A stretch of 34,547 bases of DNA from Rhodospirillaceae bacterium. Its GTDB lineage: Bacteria; Pseudomonadota; Alphaproteobacteria; Rhodospirillales; Casp-alpha2. The notes below the pieces were generated by a model. That model had not been told where the DNA came from, made no database searches, and saw only the letters and a program-made list of their open reading frames with translations. This document shows positions 22,543-31,614 of this stretch, in pieces (position 1 is the stretch's first letter; each line of letters opens with the position of its first letter). Location: NCBI GenBank assembly GCA_002696205.1, contig NZRL01000191.1:1-34547 (forward strand), written 5' to 3'. The position numbers were made by a program, and so were the translations under genes.

Positions 22543-23475
22543 TTACGCCGCCTGCGGCAACCGCAGGCCGGCGCCGTCGTATTCCTGATACAGCTTTTGA
22601 GTTTGGGCGTCGTCCATGGCCAGGATCGGCGGGCGCATGTTGAACCAGGCGTCGTCGTTGTTGTGACGGGCGACCATGGCCTTCAGCGACGGCACCAGCG
22701 GATAGCCGGAAATGATCTTGCGCACGTTGGACAGTTTCTCGTGCCACTGTTCGACGTCGCCGTCGTCGCCGTTCTTGCGGTATTCGCTATAGACCGCCTG
22801 GGCCAGATCCGGGGCGATGTTGGAACAGGCCGTGATGCAACCCGCACCGCCTTCGCGCAGGACCGGCAGCATCAGGTCGTCGGCGCCGGAGAACACGCAG
22901 AAGCCGGGGAATTCGCGCGCCGCCGTCAGCATGTTTTCCAACACGTTCGACGAATCCTTCATGCCGATCACGGTGTTCGGGTATTCCTTGCGCAGCATGC
23001 CGATCAGGTTCATCGACAGCGGCACGTTGGACATCTGCGGGAAGTGATAGAGGCAGACCTTCAGCTTGTCGGAACCGATGCGCTGAATGACTTCGGAATA
23101 GGCCGCGAACAGGCCCTCGTCCGACTGGTTCTTGTAATAGAACGGCGGCAGCATCAGCACCGACCCGGCGCCGATTTCCAGCGCCTTCTTCGTCAGCTCG
23201 ACCGTGTCGGGAATGGCGCAGCAGCCGGTGCCCGGCATCATGCCCTTGGTCGGCACGCCGTTCTCGGCCAGCTTGTCCAGGAGTTCCAGGCGCTCGGCGA
23301 GCGAGAAGGAATTGGCCTCGCCCGTGGTGCCCAGGATGCCCAGCCCGTCGCAACCGCTGGCCAGCAGCCACTTGCTATGGGCGGCCAGGCGGTCGTGATC
23401 GACGCTCAGGTCCTTGTTCTGCGGGGTCAGGACCGCGGCGTAGACGCCGGTCAGTTCCAGGTTCGATGCGCTCAT
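22543..23475 (-). CDS. Dihydrodipicolinate synthase/N-acetylneuraminate lyase superfamily protein
   Basis: A 310-residue (beta/alpha)8 class I aldolase. GTTGE is at 49-53; the Schiff-base Lys173 (VIGMKDSS) and Tyr143 (CLYHFP) are present. The position of the arginine that binds the carboxylate of the second substrate in DapA (five residues after the Tyr) is Met148, so I do not call it DapA; a lyase or aldolase for a sugar acid or keto acid is more likely. Starts at ATG 23475, with AGGAGGAAGAC immediately upstream. Substrate unknown. Confidence 0.87.
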   Translation of the reverse strand: MSASNLELTGVYAAVLTPQNKDLSVDHDRLAAHSKWLLASGCDGLGILGTTGEANSFSLAERLELLDKLAENGVPTKGMMPGTGCCAIPDTVELTKKALEIGAGSVLMLPPFYYKNQSDEGLFAAYSEVIQRIGSDKLKVCLYHFPQMSNVPLSMNLIGMLRKEYPNTVIGMKDSSNVLENMLTAAREFPGFCVFSGADDLMLPVLREGGAGCITACSNIAPDLAQAVYSEYRKNGDDGDVEQWHEKLSNVRKIISGYPLVPSLKAMVARHNNDDAWFNMRPPILAMDDAQTQKLYQEYDGAGLRLPQAA

Positions 23476-23535
23476 GTCTTCCTCCTTCGATGCCGGGCCT
23501 TCGCGGGCTGCCGGCGGGATGGCGGCGGCTCTTGC

Positions 23536-24003
23536 TTACTTGGGCCAGCCCACCACGTGATTTTCCAGGTCGTCGGTGTCGCGTTCCGAATAGACGCGGT
23601 TGCGCACCGAGATACCCGCATAATGAACCGTTTCCGCGTCGCCGGAAACAAGGGGATGCCACCAATAAAGGTCCTGGCCTTCGGAAATCAAGCGGTAGGC
23701 GCAGGTCGATGGCAGCCAGCCCAGCTTTTTGACCATGCGCGGCGTCAGAATCTGGCATTCGGGAACGAAGCGTTTGCGGTCGGCGTAGTTGGAACAGCGG
23801 CAGGTTTCCGTGTCCAACAGGCGGCAGGCGACGTCGGTATAGAGAATCTCGCCCGTCGTTTCGTTCTCCAGCTTGTTCAGGCAGCACCGCCCGCAGCCGT
23901 CGCAAAGCGATTCCCATTCCTCGCGGCTCATCTCGCCCAGGCCCTTGGTCTTCCAAAAGGGCGGCGGGCCGGCGGGTTTCTTTTTCTTGAACAGGCTGAA
24001 CAT
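23536..24003 (-). CDS. YcgN-like cysteine cluster protein
   Basis: A 155-residue UPF0260 protein. The N-terminal Lys run (FKKKKP) is followed by [26 protein letters not shown], and more Cys residues lie in [27 protein letters not shown] and TCAYRL, all conserved. The cluster suggests a metal or iron-sulfur centre. I chose ATG 24003 because it fits the family's length. No role is known. Confidence 0.9.
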   Translation of the reverse strand: MFSLFKKKKPAGPPPFWKTKGLGEMSREEWESLCDGCGRCCLNKLENETTGEILYTDVACRLLDTETCRCSNYADRKRFVPECQILTPRMVKKLGWLPSTCAYRLISEGQDLYWWHPLVSGDAETVHYAGISVRNRVYSERDTDDLENHVVGWPK

Positions 24004-24045
24004 GGGTTTTCCGGCGGGGTGTTCTGGGCGCACAGCATACCGCCC

Positions 24046-25410
24046 TCAGGCGCCGCTGTCCTCCCGGTCGATCAGGTGAATGAACGATCCCATGACCGTT
24101 CCACGGACACGGCCCATGACGCCCATGTCTTCGCCCCGGGCGTTCGATGCCTGGAACAGGGGGGCGTCACGGTTGGGGCCCAGGTCTTCGGCGAGGATCG
24201 TCGCATAGTGGAATTCATGGCCGCGCAGGGCCGTGCCGGCGGCGCCCAGAGGGCTGTCGGCAATGAGCATCGCCCGGCGGTAGCCCAGGTGCAATTTACG
24301 TTCGGCGAACGAGGTGTCGACCGGCAGCAGCCCCGCCATGGCGTGGCGGACACCGTCAGCGTCGGTCAAGCTGCCACCCAGAACCATGTAGCCGCCGCAT
24401 TCGCCGAACACGGGCTTGCCTGCGTCGGCGAAGCCGCGCAGGCCGCCCAGGAATCCGCGGCTCGCCGCGATCCTTCCGGCATGCAGTTCCGGATAGCCGC
24501 CCGGCAGATAGACCGCGTCCGCGTCGTCGGCGGGACCCTGGCCGTCCAGCGGCGAAAAGGGCGCGATCTCCGCCCCGGCCCGGCGCCAGCCGTCCAGGAC
24601 ATGGGGATAGACGAAGGAAAAGGCGGCGTCGCGGGCGACGGCGATCTTCCGGCCGAGCGGTGGGATGGCGGGTGTCGCCTCGGTCTTCGGAGCGGCCCTG
24701 CCGATCCGTGCGAGGTCGCGCAGGGCGTCCGTATCCAGGTGCGCCGCCACGGCGGCGGCGGCGGCGGAAATAAAGGCATCCAGGTCGCCGTGTTCCTGCG
24801 CCTGGACCAGGCCCAGGTGCCTTTCGGGCAGGAACAGGTCGTCCAATCGCGGCAGGCAGCCGAGCACGGGAATCTCCGGCAGGTCCGCCGCCATGGCGTC
24901 CCGAAGGATATCGGCGTGGCGGGCGCTGCCGGTCCGGTTGAAGATCACCCCGGCGACGGTCACGTCGGCCCGGTGGCGGGCGAAACCGGCAACCAGGGCG
25001 GCGGCGGAGGCGCCCTGGGCCTTGGCGTCGACGACCAGGATCACCGGCCATCCGGTGTCCCGCGCCGCATGGGCGGTCGATCCCTCGTCCAGATGGGCGC
25101 CGTCGAACAGGCCCATGACGCCTTCGCAGACGATCAATTCCGCGCCCTTCGCCGCATCCGCCAGGGATGCCGTGCGGGTTTCGGCCCGCATCGCCCAAAG
25201 GTCCAGATTGACGCAGGTCCGCCCGCCGGCGGCGGCGTGAAAGGCGGGGTCGATGTAATCGGGGCCGACCTTGGCCGAGGCGACGTTGATCCCCGCATCC
25301 CGGAAATGGCGCAGAAGGCCCAAGGTCACCAGGGTCTTGCCGCTGCCCGACGCCGGTGCGGCGATGACGATGCCGGGGGTGGCTGCGTCGGACGGGGGCG
25401 CCGGGGTCAC
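24046..25410 (-). CDS. cobB: Cobyrinate a,c-diamide synthase
   Basis: A 454-residue enzyme (CobB/CbiA) that amidates the a and c side chains of cobyrinate, or of hydrogenobyrinate in the late-cobalt pathway, using glutamine and ATP. The P-loop APASGSGKT (about 18-26) and the VGPDYIDPAFH segment mark the ATP-grasp-like dethiobiotin synthetase fold. The C-terminal type 1 glutaminase has FGECGGYMVLGG with the nucleophilic Cys near 335. Starts at GTG. It lies apart from the ring-methylation genes, separated by the SCO1 and channel genes. The cobalt-early genes nearby suggest the CbiA substrate. Confidence 0.92.
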   Translation of the reverse strand: MTPAPPSDAATPGIVIAAPASGSGKTLVTLGLLRHFRDAGINVASAKVGPDYIDPAFHAAAGGRTCVNLDLWAMRAETRTASLADAAKGAELIVCEGVMGLFDGAHLDEGSTAHAARDTGWPVILVVDAKAQGASAAALVAGFARHRADVTVAGVIFNRTGSARHADILRDAMAADLPEIPVLGCLPRLDDLFLPERHLGLVQAQEHGDLDAFISAAAAAVAAHLDTDALRDLARIGRAAPKTEATPAIPPLGRKIAVARDAAFSFVYPHVLDGWRRAGAEIAPFSPLDGQGPADDADAVYLPGGYPELHAGRIAASRGFLGGLRGFADAGKPVFGECGGYMVLGGSLTDADGVRHAMAGLLPVDTSFAERKLHLGYRRAMLIADSPLGAAGTALRGHEFHYATILAEDLGPNRDAPLFQASNARGEDMGVMGRVRGTVMGSFIHLIDREDSGA

Positions 25411-25423
25411 CTGCGGGGCATCC

Positions 25424-26080
25424 TTACAACAGGGGGGCGATCTTGGCGGCCATGGTCTCGCCGTCGGTCGTGTTGGTGAAATGCGCGACGAACTTGCCGT
25501 CCGGCCCCATCAGGTAGATCACCGCCGAATGATCCATCAGGTAATCGTCCTTGTTGCCGGCCTCGCTCGGCACCTTGGCATAATAGACCCGGTAGGCCTT
25601 GGCGACCTGCTTGATCTGCTCCGGCGTGCCGGTCAGGCCAACGACCGAGGGATGGAAATGGGCAACGTAGTCCTTCAGGACCGCGGGTGTGTCGCGGTCG
25701 GGGTCGACCGTCACCAGGGTCGGCACGACCTGCTTCGCCTTGTCGCCCAGGATATCCATGGCCGCCGAAATCTGGGTCAGGGAGGTGGGGCAGACGTCGG
25801 GGCAATAGGTGTAGCCGAAGAAGATCAGCATGTACTTGCCCCGGAAATCGGCCTCGGTCACCTGTTTGCCGGTCTGGTCGGTCAGGGTGAAGGGACCGCC
25901 GATCTTGACCTCGGGCGACACGCCGGTGGCTTGCGTTCCGCCGCCGCCGCTACCCAAGCCGCCGGCGCGTTCGACGGCGACGGCGACCACGACGACCATG
26001 AGAATCACGACGGATGCGATGACGGCGGCCAGGCGCACCTTGCGCAGGCGGGAAACGGTGGAATTGGTTTTATCGGGCAT
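25424..26080 (-). CDS. SCO1/SenC family copper chaperone
   Basis: A 218-residue thioredoxin-fold protein with an N-terminal membrane anchor (about 18-35). The copper motif CPDVC (FFGYTYCPDVCPTSL) and the distal His (MDHSAVIYL) are present, as in proteins that deliver copper to the CuA site of cytochrome c oxidase. The ATG at 26080 is chosen from the anchor position and GAGG just upstream. It precedes cobB by 13 bases but is not evidently related to cobalamin; no oxidase genes are in view. Confidence 0.92.
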   Translation of the reverse strand: MPDKTNSTVSRLRKVRLAAVIASVVILMVVVVAVAVERAGGLGSGGGGTQATGVSPEVKIGGPFTLTDQTGKQVTEADFRGKYMLIFFGYTYCPDVCPTSLTQISAAMDILGDKAKQVVPTLVTVDPDRDTPAVLKDYVAHFHPSVVGLTGTPEQIKQVAKAYRVYYAKVPSEAGNKDDYLMDHSAVIYLMGPDGKFVAHFTNTTDGETMAAKIAPLL

Positions 26081-26195
26081 GGCCTCGTCGCCGGTTGTTT
26101 CGCGTTGCGGGGGCAAGGTACGGACTTTGCCCGCCGGATCAACCCTTAGGACGCCCCCTCACGAAAAGGTGCGCCCGGGATCGCCCGCTTCTAGA

Positions 26196-27074
26196 TCAGG
26201 AATGTGGCCGCAAATAGACCAGATAATAGGTCGCGGCGACGAACAGACCGCCGCCCACGATATTGCCCAACGTCACCGGCACCAGATTGGCGAGAAGTCC
26301 GCCGACCGTCAGCCCCGCCCCCGCGGGCAGCAGCCCGGCGACCGCGACATAGGCGTCGTTGCCCGCCGCCAGCATGCCGACGGGAATGAAATACATATTG
26401 GCGATGGAGTGCTCAAACCCCAGCGCCACGAAGGCGGAAATGGGAAACAGGATGGCGAGGATTTTGCCGACCACCGTATGGGCCGCGAAGCAGAGCCAGA
26501 CCGCCAGGCAGACCAGCGTGTTGCACAATACGCCCCGGAAAAAGGCCGTCATGAAATCCAATTCGACCTTGGCCGTTGCGATCTTGATCGCCGTCGCGCC
26601 GACGGCGCCGGAACCCATGTCCATATAGCTGGAGGCATAGGCCAGCACGGCCATGCCGACCGCGCCGACGAAATTGCCCGCATAGGCCACGCCCCAGTTG
26701 CGCAGCACGCCCTTGGTCGCAATCTTGCCGTCGGCCCAGCCCATGACCAACAGGACGTTGCCGGTGAACAGTTCCGCCCCGCCGATGACGACCAGGATCA
26801 GCCCCAGGGAAAACACCGCCCCGCCCAATACCCGCGCCGGGCCCAGGCCCAGGCCATGGTTGGTCATGGCGACGGTATAGAACATGGCGCCGAAGGCGAT
26901 AAAGGCACCGGCCAGAACCGCCAGGGCGAACAGCGGGACCAGCGGCAGCCCCGCCTTGGCGACGCCCGCCGTCTCGACCCGCCGCGCCATTTGCGCCGGG
27001 GTATAGGCGTCGATCACACCCAGGTCCGGTTTCGCCCCGGAATCGGGGCCGGGGGGCGTCGATTGGTCGGTCAT
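26196..27074 (-). CDS. Formate/nitrite transporter family channel
   Basis: A 292-residue member of the FNT family with six membrane segments. Conserved text includes GGAELFTGN, RNWGVAYAGNFVGA, FFRGVLCNTLVCLAVWL and LGFEHSIANMYFIPVG, the last holding the pore histidine. It may transport formate, nitrite or hydrosulfide; which one cannot be told. GGGAGGAG stands before ATG 27074. A long polar N-terminus (about 25 residues) precedes the first segment. It is divergent from cbiD with 97 bp between. Confidence 0.9.
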   Translation of the reverse strand: MTDQSTPPGPDSGAKPDLGVIDAYTPAQMARRVETAGVAKAGLPLVPLFALAVLAGAFIAFGAMFYTVAMTNHGLGLGPARVLGGAVFSLGLILVVIGGAELFTGNVLLVMGWADGKIATKGVLRNWGVAYAGNFVGAVGMAVLAYASSYMDMGSGAVGATAIKIATAKVELDFMTAFFRGVLCNTLVCLAVWLCFAAHTVVGKILAILFPISAFVALGFEHSIANMYFIPVGMLAAGNDAYVAVAGLLPAGAGLTVGGLLANLVPVTLGNIVGGGLFVAATYYLVYLRPHS

Positions 27075-27171
27075 GGTGGTCTCCTCCCGCGCTGGGTTTT
27101 TTTGAACGATCCGCGCACCATTCGTTTTTCCCCTTTGGGCCGGGTCCGGTCAATGCCGTAATCTCTCCCCC

Positions 27172-28251
27172 ATGCCTGCACGCAAGCCGGACGGAAATCT
27201 GAAACGCGGTTGGACCACCGGCGCCTGCGCCACGGCGGCGACGGCGGCCGCCTATGAGGCAATGGTCACCGGCCGGTTCCCGGATGCCGTGACCATTACC
27301 CTGCCGCGCGGCGAGGAGCCGACCTTCGACCTCGCCCGCACGGATTTGGCGGGCGGTGCGGCGACGGCCGCCGTCATCAAGGACGCCGGGGACGATCCCG
27401 ACGTGACCCATGGGGCCGAGGTCTCGGCGACCCTGCGCCCGGGTACGGCCGGGTCGGGCGTGACGTTTCATGCCGGGCCCGGCGTCGGCATGGTGACCAA
27501 GCCGGGCCTGCCGATCCCGCCGGGCGAGCCGGCGATCAACCCAGGCCCGCGCGGGATGATGACCGGCGCGATCCGGGACCTCGCCCGTAAATTCAACGGC
27601 CCACCCGATGTGGAAATCACCGTTGCGATCAAGGACGGCGAGACTTTGGCGCTGAAGACCATGAACGGCCGATTGGGGATCGTCGGCGGGTTGTCGGTTC
27701 TGGGGACGACGGGCGTTGTCATCCCCTATTCCTGTGCGTCCTGGATTCACGCCATTCATCGGGGCGTCGACGTTGCGCGGGCGGGCGGGATCCGCCATAT
27801 CGCCGCCGCCACGGGATCGACCTCGGAGAAGGCGGTGAAGGACCTCTACGGTCTGCCCGACATGGCCTTGATCGACATGGGCGATTTCGCGGGCGGGCTG
27901 CTGAAATACCTGCGCCGTCAGCCCGTCGCGCAACTGACCCTGGCGGGCGGCTTCGGTAAGCTGGCCAAGCTTGCGCAGGGAAACCTGGACCTGCATTCCG
28001 CGCGCTCGTCCCTCGACATGGCAAGGCTCGCGCAGCTCGCCCCGGACGATCCGGCCCTGGCGGCGGGCATCGCCGCCGCTAACACCGGGATGGAGGCGTT
28101 GCAGCTTTCTCAGGCTGCCGGCGTGCCGCTTGCGGATCGGGTCGCCAAAGGGGCCCGCGAGGTCGCGCTCGCCGCCCTTGCGGGCGACGTCGCCGTCGAG
28201 GTGCTGGTTTTCGACCGGAAGGGCAATCTGGCCGGGCGCGCCGATGGCTGA
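27172..28251 (+). CDS. cbiD: Cobalt-precorrin-5B C1-methyltransferase
   Basis: A 359-residue CbiD. The opening LKRGWTTGACATAATAAAYEA and the later GLSVLGTTGVVIPYS and ATGSTSEKAV segments are family hallmarks. It transfers the C1 methyl group during ring contraction in the oxygen-independent (cobalt-early) pathway; the aerobic pathway uses CobF instead. No Shine-Dalgarno site is seen before ATG 27172, so translation may be leaderless. Its stop overlaps cobK (8 bp). I find no cobalamin riboswitch or B12 box in the 97-bp gap upstream. Confidence 0.95.
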   Translation: MPARKPDGNLKRGWTTGACATAATAAAYEAMVTGRFPDAVTITLPRGEEPTFDLARTDLAGGAATAAVIKDAGDDPDVTHGAEVSATLRPGTAGSGVTFHAGPGVGMVTKPGLPIPPGEPAINPGPRGMMTGAIRDLARKFNGPPDVEITVAIKDGETLALKTMNGRLGIVGGLSVLGTTGVVIPYSCASWIHAIHRGVDVARAGGIRHIAAATGSTSEKAVKDLYGLPDMALIDMGDFAGGLLKYLRRQPVAQLTLAGGFGKLAKLAQGNLDLHSARSSLDMARLAQLAPDDPALAAGIAAANTGMEALQLSQAAGVPLADRVAKGAREVALAALAGDVAVEVLVFDRKGNLAGRADG

Positions 28252-28996
28252 TCCGGTTTTGATTTTGGGCGGCACGGCGGATGCCCGGGCGCTTGCCGCC
28301 GCGATCCTGGATCGCTGGCCGGATCGCCGGGTGATTACCTCGCTCGCGGGGCGCACGGCGTCCCCCCTCAAGCCGTCGGGCGAGGTCGTCTCCGGCGGTT
28401 TCGGCGGGGCCGAAGGACTGGCCGATTTCTTGCGCGTAGAAGGCATCGGTGCCCTGATCGATGCCACCCATCCCTTTGCCGAGGTGATCTCGAATGCTGC
28501 GGTCGATGCTGCAGCATCCGCGGCCATTCCGCGCCTTCACATGACCCGCCCGCCATGGGTTTTTGCGCAAAATGATGCGGTGCAGCATGTGTGCAGCATA
28601 AATGCAGCAAAATCGGCGCTGAAGGCCGGCGCCCAGCGCATTTTTCTTGCCATCGGTCGTAAAGAAGTAAATGAATTCAGTGAGTTGGGGAATATCGCCG
28701 CCGGACGGTTCTTTTTGCTGCGCTTTATTGATCTGCCGCAAAATCCACCTGATTTCGCCGATTTCGAGGTCCTGCCGGGCCGTCCTGGCGGCTATGACGC
28801 GGAGCGCAGCATTTTGCAGCAATTCGCCATCGATACGGTGGTCGCGAAGAACGGCGGCAGCGATTTATCCCGCGCAAAAATCGATGCAGCATTGGATCTG
28901 GGGTTGCGGGTTATTTTGATCGATCCGCCGTCCCCGCCGCCCCCGCCTCATGCGGACAGCGTCGCGGCGGCCGTCGACTGGTTGGCCGGGCTCTAA
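28244..28996 (+). CDS. cobK: Precorrin-6A reductase (CobK/CbiJ)
   Basis: A 250-residue reductase that saturates the ring at C18-C19 with NADPH. The N-terminus VLILGGTADARALAAAI and IDATHPFAEVISNAA are conserved, and DTVVAKNGG near the end is the nucleotide-binding segment. In a CbiD-containing route the natural substrate is cobalt-precorrin-6A (CbiJ role). The start at 28244 overlaps the cbiD stop. The middle of the gene is richer in A and T and in GCA codons than its neighbours and holds a cluster of TGCAGCA repeats. It converges on cobM with 15 bases between stops. Confidence 0.93.
   Translation: MADPVLILGGTADARALAAAILDRWPDRRVITSLAGRTASPLKPSGEVVSGGFGGAEGLADFLRVEGIGALIDATHPFAEVISNAAVDAAASAAIPRLHMTRPPWVFAQNDAVQHVCSINAAKSALKAGAQRIFLAIGRKEVNEFSELGNIAAGRFFLLRFIDLPQNPPDFADFEVLPGRPGGYDAERSILQQFAIDTVVAKNGGSDLSRAKIDAALDLGLRVILIDPPSPPPPPHADSVAAAVDWLAGL
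28510..28891 (+). repeat. Six TGCAGCA heptamers inside cobK
   Basis: TGCAGCA occurs at 28510, 28581, 28592, 28603, 28815 and 28885, all on the plus strand. The copies fall in all three codon phases of cobK, so they are not explained by a repeated peptide. A few single copies exist elsewhere in the window (e.g. near 8838, 10195), but none cluster. Confidence 0.6.
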
Positions 28997-29011
28997 AGAA
29001 AGACTGTTGGG

Positions 29012-29779
29012 TCAGCCTGCCGATTTCTTCGGGCGCAGCACGTGATGATGGGCCGCGGCATAAAGGGCGGAATCATTGAAATGGGTATCGCCCAGGACCC
29101 GTCCGACCAGGATCAGGGCGGTCCGGGTGAAACCGGCTTCCTTCACCTTGGCGCGGATATCGGCGAGCGTGCCGTGGACGAATTGCTCGTCCGGCCAGGT
29201 TGCCCGGTAGGCGACGACGACCGGGCAGTCTTCGCCGTAATGGGGGGTCAGTTCGCGGACGACCTTGGCCAGGTTGTTGACCGACAGGTGCACGGCCAAG
29301 GTGGCGCCGCTTTTGCCCAGGGTTTCCAGATCTTCGCCTTCCGGCATGTCCGAGGCCCGGACGGAGGTCCGGGTCAGGACGACGGTCTGGCTGACGTTGG
29401 GCAGGGTCAGTTCCTTGCCCAGCGCTGCCGCTGCGGCGGCGAAGGCCGGCACGCCCGGCGTGATGTCGTAGGGAATGCCGAGCGTGTCCAGGCGGCGCAT
29501 CTGTTCGGCGATGGCACCGTAGATCGACGGATCGCCGGAATGAACGCGGGCGACATCGTGCCCGGCGGCATGTGCCGTCTCGATCTCGGCGATGATCTCG
29601 TCCAGGTTCATGGGGGCGGTGTCCAGGACGCGGGCACTCTCCTGCGCCTCGGCGACGATCTCGGTCGGCACCAGCGACCCGGCGTAGAGCACCACGGGGC
29701 AGGCCTGGATCAATTTCAGGCCGCGTACGGTGATCAGGTCGGGGGCGCCGGGCCCGGCGCCAATGAAATGAACGGTCAT
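29012..29779 (-). CDS. cobM: Precorrin-4 C11-methyltransferase
   Basis: A 255-residue SAM-dependent tetrapyrrole methylase (CobM/CbiF). [39 protein letters not shown] and the [11 protein letters not shown] segments are the family's conserved blocks. It adds the C11 methyl group. ATG 29779 is supported by AAGGAG upstream, and it overlaps the cbiG-cobJ stop (ATGA). Last gene of the six-gene minus-strand operon. The long His-containing tail ([13 protein letters not shown]) is common in the family. Confidence 0.95.
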   Translation of the reverse strand: MTVHFIGAGPGAPDLITVRGLKLIQACPVVLYAGSLVPTEIVAEAQESARVLDTAPMNLDEIIAEIETAHAAGHDVARVHSGDPSIYGAIAEQMRRLDTLGIPYDITPGVPAFAAAAAALGKELTLPNVSQTVVLTRTSVRASDMPEGEDLETLGKSGATLAVHLSVNNLAKVVRELTPHYGEDCPVVVAYRATWPDEQFVHGTLADIRAKVKEAGFTRTALILVGRVLGDTHFNDSALYAAAHHHVLRPKKSAG

Positions 29780-31614
29780 GTGCCCGTCTCCTTTTCTTTT
29801 TCTTTGGCCGCTTTCCCGGCATAGCCGCGCGGGGTGTAGACCCAACGGTTGACGCCCCGCGTCACGGCGCGGGTCTCGGACGAGCCGATCATCACCAAGG
29901 TCAGCATGTCGACTTGATCGGCCGTCAGGTCCTGCAATTCGATCACGGTAATGGTTTCGCCGTCCCGGCCCAGATTGCGGGCCAGGATCACGGGTGTGTT
30001 CGCCGGGCGATGGCCGAGCAGGATGTCCCGCGCCTTTTCCAACTGCCAGCGCCGCCGTTTTGAGACGGGGTTATAGAGCGACATGACGAAATCGCCTTGG
30101 GCGGCGGCGGTCAGGCGTTGCTCGATCACGTCCCAGGGCGTCAGCAGATCAGACAGGGAGACCGCGCAGAAATCGTGGCCCAGCGGCGCGCCAGCCCGCG
30201 CGGCGGCGGCCTGCAGGGCGCTGACCCCCGGCTCGACCGAAACGGCGACACGGTTCCAGCCCGCGTTGTCTTCGTGGTCGAGCAGTTCCATGACCAGGGT
30301 CGCCAGCGCATAAACGCCGGGATCGCCGGAACAGACCAGGGCGACCTGCTTGCCTTCCGCCGCAAGGTCCAAGGCCTTGCGCGCGCGCGCGGCTTCCTCG
30401 GACAAATCCGACGAATGCAGGCGCTTGCCCTCCGCGGCAGGCCCAAGGATATCGAGATAAAGGCCGTAGCCGACAAGATCGGTCGCTTCCGCCACCGCGC
30501 GGGAGACGGCGGGCGTCCGCCATAGCGGCGTGCCTGGCCCGGTGCCAACGACGGTCAGGCGCCCGCGTGCTCGGCCGACGGATGCGGCATCGACGTTACC
30601 GGGCGACCGGGCGACGGCACAGGTCGCGCGTTTCGATTTGACCTTGGCCACGATCAACTCGGCATCCGACCCGGCGGCGGCCAGGGCCGCCCCCTCGGCG
30701 ACGCCGTGACAGCCGACCTCGGCAAAGACAACGTCGGACGGATTGGCGAGACGGGGGGTCTCCGCCTCCAGGGACGCTGCGTCGAAAAACCGCACGGGCA
30801 GGCCCAGGCGTTCGCCCAGGCCGTTGACGGCGGCTTCGTCCATCTTGACGTCGATCGAGGCGATACAGGCGACGGCGCCCGCCGCCAGATTGTTGTCGGC
30901 CAGGACCTGCGCGACCAGATCGCGGACCTCCGACGGATCGGCGTCCCGCTCGCACCCGACGCCGATGGTCAGCACGGGCGGATGCAGGACGAGGTCGTCG
31001 GTCTCGCCCGGGTCGCGGTCGGTCACGAGAATCCCCGGCCCGGCGCCGGCGTCGATGGGCAGGTCCGCCGCATGCAGCCAGGATGCGTCCCCGGCCTCAA
31101 CCTCCAGGCGCACCGGCTCGCCGGCCAGCAGCGCCGCCGCGACGGCGAGCGATTTTTTGCGGTTGGCGACGGTCCAGCCTTCGGGCGGGTCGTCCACGCC
31201 GATGCCATGGCGCAGATCGCCCGTGGTCGTCACGGCGGCGGCGATGCCCAGTTCGCGGGCGATCTCGCGGGCCATCACATTGGCCCCGGAGTGTCCGCCC
31301 AACAGCGGCACGACGGCGCTGGCGTCCTCGGCGACGGCGATGACCGGCGGCTCGGCCACCTTGTCGGCCAGATGCGGGGCCAGGGCCCGGATCAGAATAC
31401 CCGAGGCGAAGACCCCGATGACCGGGTGCCCAGCCAGGAACAGGCGCGCCGCATGGGCCGTGGTCTCGTCGAAGAAATCGTCGGCCTGGGTCACGCGTCC
31501 GACCCGGCCATGGACCAGGGCACCGGGCAGGGCGGCCTGCAGGCGCCGGGCAAGATCGGCGCCCGGTTCCGTGACGGCCAGGATCACCGGCGGCTGCGTA
31601 GCTGGGGCGGTCAT
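29776..31614 (-). CDS. cbiG-cobJ: CbiG-CobJ fusion: cobalt-precorrin-5A hydrolase / precorrin-3B C17-methyltransferase
   Basis: A 612-residue fusion. The N-terminal part (about 1-340) is Cbi[51 protein letters not shown], then the CbiG C-terminal domain ([20 protein letters not shown]). It opens the lactone ring and releases the C20 fragment in the oxygen-independent route. The second part (about 350-595) is CobJ/Cbi[55 protein letters not shown]. This joins two consecutive ring-contraction steps in one chain. It overlaps both neighbours by 4 bp. Confidence 0.95.
   Translation of the reverse strand: MTAPATQPPVILAVTEPGADLARRLQAALPGALVHGRVGRVTQADDFFDETTAHAARLFLAGHPVIGVFASGILIRALAPHLADKVAEPPVIAVAEDASAVVPLLGGHSGANVMAREIARELGIAAAVTTTGDLRHGIGVDDPPEGWTVANRKKSLAVAAALLAGEPVRLEVEAGDASWLHAADLPIDAGAGPGILVTDRDPGETDDLVLHPPVLTIGVGCERDADPSEVRDLVAQVLADNNLAAGAVACIASIDVKMDEAAVNGLGERLGLPVRFFDAASLEAETPRLANPSDVVFAEVGCHGVAEGAALAAAGSDAELIVAKVKSKRATCAVARSPGNVDAASVGRARGRLTVVGTGPGTPLWRTPAVSRAVAEATDLVGYGLYLDILGPAAEGKRLHSSDLSEEAARARKALDLAAEGKQVALVCSGDPGVYALATLVMELLDHEDNAGWNRVAVSVEPGVSALQAAAARAGAPLGHDFCAVSLSDLLTPWDVIEQRLTAAAQGDFVMSLYNPVSKRRRWQLEKARDILLGHRPANTPVILARNLGRDGETITVIELQDLTADQVDMLTLVMIGSSETRAVTRGVNRWVYTPRGYAGKAAKEKEKETGT

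Noticed and set aside
21730-25479. A 1249-codon open frame on the plus strand
   Set aside because: It runs antisense to five well-supported minus-strand genes (ygjP-like, DapA-family, YcgN-like, cobB). GC-rich codon structure leaves the antisense phase free of stops. Its text is Gln/Arg/His/Gly-rich with no domain.
27075-27171. A cobalamin riboswitch upstream of cbiD
   Set aside because: The gap is only 97 bp, shorter than a cobalamin riboswitch, and I see no B12-box sequence on either strand. None was seen between cobK and cobM either.
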